Origin: Clostridia bacterium
Lineage (GTDB): Bacteria; Bacillota; Clostridia; UMGS1883; UMGS1540
DNA length: 47,536 nucleotides
Direction: 5' to 3'
Assembly: GCA_029006755.1 (NCBI GenBank)
Contig: JAQXGO010000026.1
Coordinates: 1 to 47,536, forward strand
Each line of letters opens with the position of its first letter. Position 1 is the first letter of the stretch. A model generated the notes under the pieces. That model saw only the letters and a program-made list of their open reading frames with translations. It made no database searches and had not been told where the DNA came from. The translations under genes were made by a program, and so were the position numbers. Below, piece by piece: positions 35,515-42,724 of this stretch.

Positions 35515-36360
35515 TTATTTTCTTGTCGTATTTACTTTAAAATCCTTCTGATTGGATTGCATTCTTGAAACTGTTTCCTTATAAAAAATGTCAAGTTGTC
35601 CTATATAATTGGGTTTCCATGGCTTGTTTCTGCCGCAATAATGTATGATAACGGAGTTCTTTCGCACCCAATCAATGTTCATATTCTTTTCAAACGGTGC
35701 ATGTGTCATATACAAGTTTTCTGTCATGTTATATTTGAAAGTATCTAAAGCAAGAATTTTGCTTCCGTACAGACCACTTATGATGTCTTGGTCGGGAAGT
35801 ATTAAAAAATTCTTTCGCTTTTTAATAAATTCAAATACATCTTTGTATCTTTGTTCTTTTCGCAAGAGCTCTAAATTTATAAGCATTACACCCGAATTGA
35901 TATATGGGCTTTCATCATCCATATCCAGTCTTAAACTGTTCACCATTGTCATAATCTGCCCTGTGTGGGATGCTGCCGCAAAATAATACTGATCCATAGG
36001 CAGATGATAAAGCGAACCAAGCTCGCCGTTGACGATGAGATCCGGGTCAAGATACAGTACTCTGTCGAGTGTGTCCGGCAAATACTTTGCAGCAAAAATG
36101 CGATAATACATCTCTTTGGGATATCGTGCAGTGGTAGGTGCATCATCAAGTCCAATATTTTCAGCTTTTATGGGGATCAGATTTCCTCCGGCCTTTAATA
36201 TATTTCTCGTTTCATTCAGGGCCACATCCGGAATATCTGTGTGCAACAAATATATATCAAACGCACAGCCTTGATTACTTTCAAGCAGAGATGTAATCAT
36301 CACATTCATATACTTGATATAGTTTTCATCCAGTGTAACCAAAATATTAATCTTTTCCAT
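35515..36360 (-). CDS. Family 8 glycosyltransferase
   Basis: A 281-residue retaining glycosyltransferase of the GT8/LgtC type. The start NILVTLDENYIKYMNVMITS is the sugar-nucleotide fold, the metal-binding DxD is D105-x-D107 (VLYLDPDLIV), INSGVMLINLELLR is the acceptor-side strand, and IHYCGRNKPW near 240 is the family C-terminal motif. It probably adds glucose or galactose to a surface glycan or glycolipid; the acceptor is unknown. It starts 1 nt after the VTT-protein gene ends, so the pair is an operon. Its codons look more A/T-rich than the core genes around it, and it lies beside an IS remnant and tRNA genes, which suggests acquisition. Confidence 0.88.
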   Translation of the reverse strand: MEKINILVTLDENYIKYMNVMITSLLESNQGCAFDIYLLHTDIPDVALNETRNILKAGGNLIPIKAENIGLDDAPTTARYPKEMYYRIFAAKYLPDTLDRVLYLDPDLIVNGELGSLYHLPMDQYYFAAASHTGQIMTMVNSLRLDMDDESPYINSGVMLINLELLRKEQRYKDVFEFIKKRKNFLILPDQDIISGLYGSKILALDTFKYNMTENLYMTHAPFEKNMNIDWVRKNSVIIHYCGRNKPWKPNYIGQLDIFYKETVSRMQSNQKDFKVNTTRK

Positions 36361-36361
36361 A

Positions 36362-37039
36362 TTAACCCCCCTTATTGAATTTTATTCTCCTTTTTTTCCA
36401 TGCATACGAGCCTATAATGGATATCAACATTAGCAAAATTTCGCCTGCAGCTGCCATAATAAATGCAGGAGATGATGTATCGTGAATGTTATCACCCATA
36501 ACGGCAAATGATACTGCTGTCGGCAATAACCCTACCAAAGTTCCGATAATATAAGGTTTGTAGGACATTTTGCAAGCACCCAAATACATACTGACGATAT
36601 CGGACGGCAATACCCCTATAATTCGAATGATAAATGCGGTCAGAAAGCTATTTTTATTCTGTCTGTCTTTCAGCATTGCTATCTTCGGATATTGTTTATT
36701 GAGTTTGTCAAGAAATATGTACCCGCCTTTCTTTCCAATCGCAAAGGGAATTGTTGTCATGACAGCACTCCCAAGTATATTCATAACAATCGCAACAGGC
36801 AAAGAAAAAAGCATACCGTTTACAGTATATAAAATCCCTCCGTATATGAATACGGATACACTCTTTACCGCAAACAGACATAATATTAATGATACGGCGA
36901 ATAGCTTGTTTTCAGGTGAAAAGGCAGCAATTCTTTCCGCAGTTATTTTATCTCTGTTTATGAAGCAGAATACCACAAGAATAATCCAAAAGATAGCTAA
37001 AATGGATTTGCCGAATGTATTTTTTGTTTTTTTACTCAT
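36362..37039 (-). CDS. VTT-domain (TVP38/TMEM64-type) membrane protein
   Basis: A 225-residue polytopic inner-membrane protein. An N-terminal helix (ILAIFWIILVVFCFI) is followed by the VTT region: FAVSLILCLFAVKSVSVFIY, then IVMNILGSAVMTTIPFAIGKKGGY, and FIIRIIGVLPSDIVSMYLGA with further helices to about residue 215 (segments shortened: IVMNILGSAVMTTIPFAIGK). VTT proteins are linked to lipid scrambling or small-molecule transport, but no function is fixed for this branch. CGGAGA precedes the ATG. Operon with the GT8 gene, so a lipid-linked glycan role is possible but unproven. Confidence 0.82.
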   Translation of the reverse strand: MSKKTKNTFGKSILAIFWIILVVFCFINRDKITAERIAAFSPENKLFAVSLILCLFAVKSVSVFIYGGILYTVNGMLFSLPVAIVMNILGSAVMTTIPFAIGKKGGYIFLDKLNKQYPKIAMLKDRQNKNSFLTAFIIRIIGVLPSDIVSMYLGACKMSYKPYIIGTLVGLLPTAVSFAVMGDNIHDTSSPAFIMAAAGEILLMLISIIGSYAWKKRRIKFNKGG

Positions 37040-37118
37040 CTTTGCATCTCCGACAATATTTTACGACCCTCAAAACTGAAACGTAATGACAACACTGTAT
37101 GCATCTGTCACTGTACTT

Positions 37119-37147
37119 ATTATACTACTTTATTCCGTTGTTTTCAA
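37119..37147 (-). promoter_or_regulatory. Promoter of the VTT-GT8 operon
   Basis: On the minus strand TTGAAA (37147-37142), 17-nt spacer, TATAAT (37124-37119), giving a leader of about 70 nt before the VTT gene. Confidence 0.75.
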
Positions 37148-37240
37148 TAAATGAATGGTTATTCTCAAAATATTTTTATAAACTCGGTTTATTGACTTGT
37201 CAAAAAGATTTTCCTTAGCCATGAAAAATTTAAATTTTAC

Positions 37241-37269
37241 TTGCTTTTTTTTGTAAATTCATGTAAAAT
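37241..37269 (+). promoter_or_regulatory. Promoter of xpt
   Basis: TTGCTT (37241-37246), 17-nt spacer, TAAAAT (37264-37269) with extended TG. The leader is only about 35 nt, too short for a purine riboswitch, and none is seen upstream. Confidence 0.65.
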
Positions 37270-37310
37270 AAAAGAAATACCTACAGATTATCTCGGCGGA
37301 GGCATTAAAA

Positions 37311-37880
37311 ATGGACTTATTAAAAAAACGTATTCTGCTGGATGGAAAAATTCTTCCCGGCAACGTATTAAAAGTAGACAGTTTTTTGAATCACCAGATG
37401 GATATTTCTTTGTTTAGTGAAATGGGCAAAGAATTCCACCGTCGATTTCAGGATGACAATGTAACAAAAATACTTACGATTGAGGCCTCCGGCATTGGCA
37501 TTGCATGTATTGCCGCCCAATCCTTCGGGGTTCCCGTGGTCTTTGCAAAAAAAAGCAAATCGATTAATCTGCCGGAAGATGTATATACTAGTAAGGTCGA
37601 ATCATTCACACATGGTCGTGTCTATGACATTATAGTTGCAAAAGACTATCTATCCAAGGATGACCGTGTTTTAATTATTGATGACTTTCTTGCTATGGGG
37701 CACGCTCTATTAGGACTTTCCAAATTGGTGATAGATGCGGGTGCAACTTTAATAGGGGCCGGCATTGCGATCGAAAAAGGCTTTCAGCCGGGCGGTGCAC
37801 TTTTACGTAATCAAGGAATTCGCGTGGAATCACTCGCCATTATATCCTCTATGGATGATCGTGGCGTTCTCTTCGCGTAA
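37311..37880 (+). CDS. xpt: Xanthine phosphoribosyltransferase
   Basis: A 189-residue type I phosphoribosyltransferase that salvages xanthine to XMP. The start MDLLKKRILLDGKILPGNVL and LNHQMD match the family; the PRPP loop is VLIIDDFLAMGHA, and FAKKSKS and IEKGFQPGG are the further Xpt-type blocks. CGGAGG precedes the ATG. In many Firmicutes xpt is controlled by a guanine riboswitch; that is absent here. A membrane protein gene follows 16 nt downstream. Confidence 0.95.
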   Translation: MDLLKKRILLDGKILPGNVLKVDSFLNHQMDISLFSEMGKEFHRRFQDDNVTKILTIEASGIGIACIAAQSFGVPVVFAKKSKSINLPEDVYTSKVESFTHGRVYDIIVAKDYLSKDDRVLIIDDFLAMGHALLGLSKLVIDAGATLIGAGIAIEKGFQPGGALLRNQGIRVESLAIISSMDDRGVLFA

Positions 37881-37896
37881 TAAGGAGTGTGAAACT

Positions 37897-38412
37897 ATGT
37901 TAGACGGCTTTTGTGAAAATATTGTTGTCAGAAAAAAAGGCATCATGGACTACCTGATGGATGTTGGAATTTTTCTTGCCTCCATTTTAGCAGTTATCCT
38001 GCTTTTATTTTTAGGCAAACAGTTACATTTTAACGCAGCGGCATTCGTCTTATCTGCTACTGCTTTCGTATTCGGGATTCGGGCAATCGTGCTTCATAAA
38101 TGGGAGTATGAGTATACCGTCACGGCCGGGGAAGTCGATATTGATAGAATCATGGCTCGGCGTTCCCGCAAACGTATGCTGTCCTTCCGTGCGGAAGACT
38201 GTGAAATCATCGCGCCGGCCAATAAGGGCAATTATTTTGCAGAGTATGCCAATGTACCTACTTCAGACTATTCTGCTTACCGCACACATCCGGACAATTA
38301 TTTTGCCGTATTCGAACGTGCAGGGCAACGGATACTTGTGATTTTTCAGCCAAACGAAGCCATGCTGCAGATGCTAAAAAAACATAATCCAAGGCATGTT
38401 TTTGTGGAGTAA
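37897..38412 (+). CDS. Small membrane protein of unknown function
   Basis: A 171-residue protein with two transmembrane helices near 20-40 (VGIFLASILAVILLLFLG) and 45-65 (FNAAAFVLSATAFVFGIRAI), followed by a cytoplasmic part of about 100 residues that is rich in charged and aromatic residues (KWEYEYTVTAGEVDIDRIMA). It resembles short conserved clostridial membrane proteins with a PH-like C-terminal region, but I do not recognise a named family. The ATG at 37897 has AAGGAG 10 nt upstream; an open frame extends further 5' inside xpt and is not needed. Co-transcribed with xpt by position. Confidence 0.75.
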   Translation: MLDGFCENIVVRKKGIMDYLMDVGIFLASILAVILLLFLGKQLHFNAAAFVLSATAFVFGIRAIVLHKWEYEYTVTAGEVDIDRIMARRSRKRMLSFRAEDCEIIAPANKGNYFAEYANVPTSDYSAYRTHPDNYFAVFERAGQRILVIFQPNEAMLQMLKKHNPRHVFVE

Positions 38413-38453
38413 TTTTCGCCTCGAAAAAAAATCAACTTTTTTTAAAAAAAGTA

Positions 38454-38482
38454 TTGACAACTTTTGTATCCTATGCTATTAT
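38454..38482 (+). promoter_or_regulatory. Promoter of tRNA-Lys
   Basis: TTGACA (38454-38459), 17-nt spacer, TATTAT (38477-38482) with upstream TATGC. Just before it lies the perfect 18-bp palindrome ACTTTTTTTAAAAAAAGT (38435-38452), which could act as an A-tract UP element or as the end of the upstream transcript. Confidence 0.85.
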
Positions 38483-38500
38483 ATATAAGTCGTTTGAAAC

Positions 38501-38576
38501 GCGCCATTAGCTCAGTTGGTAGAGCAACTGACTCTTAATCAGTGGGTCCCGGGTTCGAGTCCCTGATGGCGCACCA
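38501..38576 (+). tRNA. tRNA-Lys (CUU)
   Basis: A 76-nt tRNA. Acceptor GCGCCAT pairs with ATGGCGC, followed by A and encoded CCA. The anticodon stem ACTGA/TCAGT encloses CTCTTAA, so the anticodon is CTT, reading AAG. D-arm GCTCAGTTGGTAGAGC and T-loop TTCGAGT are regular. Confidence 0.97.
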
Positions 38577-38578
38577 AA

Positions 38579-38605
38579 AACCGCCCGGCTGGGTGGTTTT
38601 TTTTC
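38579..38605 (+). terminator. Intrinsic terminator of tRNA-Lys
   Basis: CCGCCC (38581-38586) pairs with GGGTGG (38591-38596, one G-U) over the loop GGCT, followed by eight T. It begins 2 nt after the tRNA. Confidence 0.9.
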
Positions 38606-38654
38606 GGCTTTTTATGCGATTATTGAAAAAATTTTTTAGAATCAGGTGACTAAA

Positions 38655-39620
38655 ATGGATGTTTTTTATATAACTTTAAATCAGATGTTTACACTGTTTT
38701 CCCTGATATTGCTTGGTTTTGTGCTTGGGAAAAAAGGGATTCTGCCCAAAAATTCAGACACAGTTATGTCCAGACTGGAAATGTACATATTTCTTCCTGC
38801 GCTCACGCTGAGTAATCTTCTTAAAAATTGTAGTGTAGAAGCTTTTGCGCAAAACGCAAGTTTGATCCTTTATGGATTGATTTTTGTGCTTGTCGCTATT
38901 ATCCTTTCCTATCCTTTGTCTGCTTTATTTGTAAAAAACATAAAGGGGAATCCGGATAAAGCATATCAACGCAATATCTATAAATACGCCATGGCGTTCG
39001 GCAACTTTGGGTTTTTAGGGAACGCTATTGTTTTAAGCGTTTGGGGCAGTGATATGTTATTTAAATATACCATGTTTACGTTTTTTCTCTCTGTATTTTG
39101 CTACAGTTGGGGTCTGTTAATTTTAACGCCGAAGGAACAGGGTGAAATAAGTATTTCCGCTTTTTTGAAACGGCTGATGGTGCCTGCTATGCTTGCTATC
39201 CCGATTGGCGTGATTGGCGGATTCTTGCAGTTGGAAAGGATACTACCTTCTTTTATCATGACTATACTGAATAACGCATCGTCATGTATGGGCCCTACAG
39301 CAATGATTTTGGCAGGCTATGTCATCGCGCAGTATGATTTGAAAGAAATGCTGTTCAATAAAAAAGTGTATATTGCAACATTCTTAAGGCTGATTGTAAT
39401 TCCGACCTGCATGCTAATGATTATGAAACTTTTGAACATGCATCAGGATGTAATGATTTTGGTATTGGTGTCGTTTGCAGCTCCGTTAGGATTAAATACA
39501 ATTGTTTATCCTGCAAATTATGGGTGTGATACAAAAACAGGTGCCTCCATGGCAATGATTTCCAACACGTTTGCTGTGATCACCATCCCTCTACTTTACC
39601 TTTTGTTTATTGTTTTGTAA
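38655..39620 (+). CDS. AEC-family (auxin efflux carrier-like) transporter
   Basis: A 321-residue membrane protein with about ten hydrophobic helices in two inverted halves. The first helix is MFTLFSLILLGFVLGKKGIL; the mid-protein AMAFGNFGFLGNAIV and the late SFAAPLGLNTIVYPANYG are the crossover segments of the family. Characterised bacterial AEC proteins export or import organic acids such as malate or malonate, but substrate cannot be told from sequence. AGGTG sits 6 nt before ATG 38655; a GTG at 38646 is part of that site. Single gene; the hairpin repeat at 39721 may be its terminator. Confidence 0.88.
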   Translation: MDVFYITLNQMFTLFSLILLGFVLGKKGILPKNSDTVMSRLEMYIFLPALTLSNLLKNCSVEAFAQNASLILYGLIFVLVAIILSYPLSALFVKNIKGNPDKAYQRNIYKYAMAFGNFGFLGNAIVLSVWGSDMLFKYTMFTFFLSVFCYSWGLLILTPKEQGEISISAFLKRLMVPAMLAIPIGVIGGFLQLERILPSFIMTILNNASSCMGPTAMILAGYVIAQYDLKEMLFNKKVYIATFLRLIVIPTCMLMIMKLLNMHQDVMILVLVSFAAPLGLNTIVYPANYGCDTKTGASMAMISNTFAVITIPLLYLLFIVL

Positions 39621-39658
39621 TTTTATAAAAGATCAGGGGCCGCAGCAAAATGCACAGA

Positions 39659-39692
39659 CCGCATAAAGCATACGATTCTTGAGAATATGCGG
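39659..39692 (+). other. Hairpin after the AEC gene
   Basis: CCGCATA (39659-39665) pairs with TATGCGG (39686-39692). Just upstream, GCCGCAGCAAAATG (39639-39652) is a near match to the arm of the dispersed repeat (GCCGTAGCAAAATG), so the 39637-39772 stretch may be the remains of a larger repeated unit. Confidence 0.4.
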
Positions 39693-39720
39693 ATAAGCCC
39701 TATTTTCTCCAGACCCAAAA

Positions 39721-39772
39721 GAAGCCGTAGCAAAAAGATTTTTAATCATCATGTTGCTACGGCTCATTTTTT
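39721..39772 (+). repeat. Dispersed hairpin repeat, copy 2 (possible terminator)
   Basis: GAAGCCGTAGCAAAA at 39721-39735 is identical to copy 1. AGCCGTAGCAA (39723-39733) pairs with TTGCTACGGCT (39754-39764), followed by CA and six T. The loop (AATCATCAT) is in the same orientation as in copy 1. The flank CTATTTTCTCCAGACCC (39700-39716) is upstream here, while its reverse complement is downstream of copy 1. Confidence 0.75.
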
Positions 39773-39787
39773 GGACCTCCTGCATTT

Positions 39788-40867
39788 CTATGCAAGTCTA
39801 TTTTCACCCGTTTTATAATCAATATATATACCCTGTTGCACATTATAGCAGTATATACAAAACGAAACCCCTCTTCCTTTATCTTCTACTGAAAACCCTT
39901 CCAGTAAAACGCCGTCGGCTACAAGGTTATCGTCTTTAAAAACCGGTGTGGCACGATACATAACATGATTTCCTGTCATCTCCACATAGTCATCCACTAA
40001 ATTTTCAAAAGGCAGCATACCCTGCACATTCAAATATCTTGTACCGGTGATAAGATTGCGTTTGTTTGCATTTTCCCCTGTTAGTTGATAGCCAATCAAA
40101 TGACAGCGATTATATAAATAGCCGCCTTCTATACTATCGTACTTTGCGTTGACCCATCCCGTAGGAATGACCGAACTGATGCTCCCTCTTTTCTCTGTGG
40201 GCATAATATCCTTGGCCACGGAAGCCTCGCACACATTGCACCTGCCTAGAGTATCAAGCCGGCTATAATATTCAAAAGAACCGGCAATCTTTTCATACGC
40301 TTTAAAAAACGGCGTATTCTCATTGATAACCATGTAAGGCTCCCCCTGATAGGGCATCACCATGCGCATTAAGGTTTGATACTCCTCGCTTGTAAAGCTA
40401 TCCCGAATGATGGATACGGTTTGCGTTTTTGCATTCCATGCCACACCAAGGTTAAAGCTTTCTGCAACGAAACGAATCGGCAGCATTGTTCGCCCATTGA
40501 TAATGATCGGTGCAACATCCAGCATTTCCTTTCGGTTGTTACAAATTGCCTCTTTGCTGTCAATCGTAAGCTTTACTGTATCGCCATCCATTGTAAGGCT
40601 TGTCGTTTTCTGTTTATCATTCCAGCTCACTGCGCCGCCAAAGGCCTCAATAATAGCCCGAATCGGCACGAGTGTCCTACCGTCTTTGATGCAGGGCGTT
40701 GTGCTCCGCCCCGCATCAATTTCCATCTCCTCCCCATTCACATGCATGACTGCATTATGAATTTGTAGGCTAACCACAACATCTCTGCCTTTGGCAGCAA
40801 CCGGAACATCCAAAAACAAGATACATGCAACGAACAAGAGGATTCCTTTTTTTACCCTTTTTTTCAT
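39788..40867 (-). CDS. Secreted DNA/RNA non-specific endonuclease with copper-amine-oxidase-N repeats
   Basis: A 359-residue exported nuclease. The signal peptide (KKGILLFVACILFLDVPVAA) is followed by two halves of a copper amine oxidase N-terminal-like wall-binding domain (RTLVPIRAIIEAFGGAVSW near 64-83; RTMLPIRFVAESFNLGVAW near 126-145). The nuclease domain (about 185-350) has its beta-beta-alpha-metal core in YLYNRCHLIGYQLTGENANK, then NLITGTRYLNVQGMLPFENL. The catalytic His is present, but the usual DRGH reads NRCH. Likely roles are extracellular DNA or RNA use or defence. Its ATG overlaps the stop of the Lrp gene (ATGA). Confidence 0.88.
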   Translation of the reverse strand: MKKRVKKGILLFVACILFLDVPVAAKGRDVVVSLQIHNAVMHVNGEEMEIDAGRSTTPCIKDGRTLVPIRAIIEAFGGAVSWNDKQKTTSLTMDGDTVKLTIDSKEAICNNRKEMLDVAPIIINGRTMLPIRFVAESFNLGVAWNAKTQTVSIIRDSFTSEEYQTLMRMVMPYQGEPYMVINENTPFFKAYEKIAGSFEYYSRLDTLGRCNVCEASVAKDIMPTEKRGSISSVIPTGWVNAKYDSIEGGYLYNRCHLIGYQLTGENANKRNLITGTRYLNVQGMLPFENLVDDYVEMTGNHVMYRATPVFKDDNLVADGVLLEGFSVEDKGRGVSFCIYCYNVQQGIYIDYKTGENRLA

Positions 40868-41322
40868 TCAATCACTTCCTGCGGTAACGCCGTTATTTCA
40901 TTTTTGACATTCTTTAATACAAAATGCGTTCTGGTGGCAGAAACGCCTTCAAAACTTTTGATCTGCCGATGAATCTGTTCTAACCGTTCGGGTGAATCTG
41001 TTTGAATTTTAAGCATAAAATCAAAGTCACCCGTCAGGTATTCACAGGAAAATATATTATCATGCGCCTTCACCTTTGCCGTGAAGGCATCATAATATTT
41101 TGGATGCTCCAGGCTCACCTCCATTAGGGCAACCATATCGTTTCCAAGCTGTTTTTGGTTCAATACAACTGTGTAGCCCTCAATAATGCCTGATGTCTCC
41201 ATCTTCCGTATTCTTTCAATTACCGCCGATACGGATAAATTGATCTGCTCGCTGATTGAAGAGGCTTTTTGTCTTGCATTGATGCGCAGGCACTCCAATA
41301 TTTTGTAATCGATTGCATCCAT
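40864..41322 (-). CDS. Lrp/AsnC-family transcription regulator
   Basis: A 152-residue regulator. The N-terminal winged helix-turn-helix (DAIDYKILECLRINARQKAS, then NLSVSAVIERIRKMETSGII) is followed by the RAM domain (ALMEVSLEHPKYYDAFTAKV, GDFDFMLKIQTD, GVSATRTHFVLK), which forms octamers and senses amino acids. It is coupled to the nuclease gene and lies 12 nt after the epimerase-like gene, so all three are one operon, possibly autoregulated. The effector is unknown. Confidence 0.92.
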   Translation of the reverse strand: MDAIDYKILECLRINARQKASSISEQINLSVSAVIERIRKMETSGIIEGYTVVLNQKQLGNDMVALMEVSLEHPKYYDAFTAKVKAHDNIFSCEYLTGDFDFMLKIQTDSPERLEQIHRQIKSFEGVSATRTHFVLKNVKNEITALPQEVIE

Positions 41323-41334
41323 ATCCGCTTTCCC

Positions 41335-42423
41335 CTATCGTAGGATTTTTTCAATCTTTGCACGCATTTGTTCTGCTTCAACCGGCACCAGAAGGCCAAG
41401 CTTCAAATTCATAGATATACTGCTGTCGGCCGCAATCGTCTTCATTTGTCCTTTCTTTTTTGCATGGGTGTACCCTAAATGTTCCGCAGTCGAAGGTAAC
41501 ACCATGCCCATTGCATCCTCGTCCGAGGTTCTGGCAATCCAGCGCAGACTATTGTCAAACGGATTGATAGGATGTGCCACAAAGCATGCATAGCCGTCTT
41601 CCCTCTGCTGCATGGTGTATGCCATGCCGTCCTCGTCCCCTTTGTAATATACGGTAGTCACAATTTCCGGATCATACACTTGCGTTTTCTTATTAACGGT
41701 AAGATGCACCTCCGGCGTTTTCTGCATGGCATCCATGTATGTACGCAGTGCCTTTGCTTCCGCTTCAGGCAACGTGGGCGGTATGATTTTATGCACGCGA
41801 TAGCTTTTTGCATCCGGCACAACACTTGCAATCAGCTTTGCCCCTTCCATGGGTCTAAAATTAATATGGCACAGATATGCATACTCTAAGGGTGCATGCC
41901 GCAGATTATCTATTTTGACCGAAAGATGAATAAGTGTCCCATTTTCGTACAGCTTTAGAGTTGCCGTGAATAAATAGCTAACAGAAAATGTACGATAGTG
42001 ATGATAGGAACCTTGTATCGCAAGATAGACGCCGCCTTCATCCTCTCCGGTAATAATCCTTGCGTTCTCAAAAGATGCCTCAGGCAAATCTCCATGGGTA
42101 TTATGGGCATCCTCCGGGCCGGGAATACCTACAGCACAAAGTCCGGAATGCATCATAAAACAGCCGTAAGACTCGACAAACGCCTTGGTATCCGCCGGTT
42201 CTTGCACTTCAGTTTGCATGCCAAGGTCAATCCCATCAAATGACGCACGCCAAATCTGATGGCCATTATAAGGCAACACTGTAAAATAGCCGCGTGCATT
42301 GGAAACGGTTAAGCCACACACGCCGGTGGAGTAGCGGAAAGCCGTGGCACGCAACGCACCATTTTCGCAAACGACTCTCTCCTTGTCCTCAAAATCTGTT
42401 TTCTTTAAATAAAAAATTGCCAT
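41335..42423 (-). CDS. DUF4432-like aldose-1-epimerase superfamily protein
   Basis: A 362-residue protein of the galactose-mutarotase beta-supersandwich type. Blocks seen: VLPYNGHQIWRASFDG, HSGLCAVGIPGPEDAHNTHG followed by DLPEA, AYLCHINFRPMEGA, and a C-terminal VAHPINPFDNSLRWIART. The His residues after GIPGPED and in CHINF are good candidates for the catalytic and sugar-binding positions. DUF4432 members are annotated as aldose epimerases without a fixed substrate. The ATG at 42423 has GGAGGG 7 nt upstream; an ATG at 42441 lies before that site. First gene of the three-gene operon. Confidence 0.75.
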   Translation of the reverse strand: MAIFYLKKTDFEDKERVVCENGALRATAFRYSTGVCGLTVSNARGYFTVLPYNGHQIWRASFDGIDLGMQTEVQEPADTKAFVESYGCFMMHSGLCAVGIPGPEDAHNTHGDLPEASFENARIITGEDEGGVYLAIQGSYHHYRTFSVSYLFTATLKLYENGTLIHLSVKIDNLRHAPLEYAYLCHINFRPMEGAKLIASVVPDAKSYRVHKIIPPTLPEAEAKALRTYMDAMQKTPEVHLTVNKKTQVYDPEIVTTVYYKGDEDGMAYTMQQREDGYACFVAHPINPFDNSLRWIARTSDEDAMGMVLPSTAEHLGYTHAKKKGQMKTIAADSSISMNLKLGLLVPVEAEQMRAKIEKILR

Positions 42424-42462
42424 ATAAAATCCCTCCTGCATAAATTTTCTTGTTTCTCTTAT

Positions 42463-42491
42463 ATTGTACGCAAAATTTTACGAAAAGTCAA
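42463..42491 (-). promoter_or_regulatory. Promoter of the epimerase-Lrp-nuclease operon
   Basis: On the minus strand TTGACT (42491-42486), 17-nt spacer, TACAAT (42468-42463), 40 nt before the epimerase-like gene. Confidence 0.78.
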
Positions 42492-42539
42492 GTAAGAATT
42501 CAGAACGCTATATCGGTTTATATTCTTTTCGCAAAAATC

Positions 42540-42568
42540 TTGCAAGATGCATAATCGTATGGTATAAT
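42540..42568 (+). promoter_or_regulatory. Promoter of the structured RNA / FHA operon
   Basis: TTGCAA (42540-42545), 17-nt spacer, perfect TATAAT (42563-42568). Transcription should start near 42575, at the 5' edge of the folded element. A second TATAAT lies at 42686-42691, 34 nt before the FHA gene, with TTGCAA (42660-42665) at a poor 20-nt spacing; it may be a second promoter for the FHA gene. Confidence 0.8.
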
Positions 42569-42570
42569 AT

Positions 42571-42677
42571 TCACAGTAAGTCTTGCAGGGAAAGCCTTTG
42601 GGCTTTGCCCTCTCGTGCGTTGCACGAGCTGTGATATTGACGGCTGTGTAAAAATGCCCTTGCAAGCAAGCATTTTT
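42571..42677 (+). ncRNA. Predicted structured RNA: three-way junction plus terminator-like hairpin
   Basis: P1 TCACAG (42571-42576) pairs with CTGTGA (42629-42634). Inside it, directly abutting, are P2 AGGGAAAGCC/GGCTTTGCCCT (42587-42611, ten pairs, one bulged G, TTTG loop) and P3 CTCGTGC/GCACGAG (42612-42628, GTT loop). A later hairpin P4, AAAAATGC/GCATTTTT (42650-42677), ends in five T. The single-stranded joiner CTTGC (42582-42586) is complementary to GCAAG in the P4 loop, so a pseudoknot or an antiterminator pairing is possible. It has its own promoter and no coding potential. It is either a leader of the FHA-ftsW-PBP operon or a small RNA. I know no family that it matches. Confidence 0.6.
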
Positions 42678-42724
42678 ACTTATGATATAATAGAGAAATA
42701 CGAACTGCTTAAAGGGGTGTGTTT

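Noticed and set aside
37080-37310. Purine riboswitch before xpt
   Set aside because: The conserved loops of the purine aptamer are not present and the leader after the likely promoter is only about 35 nt.
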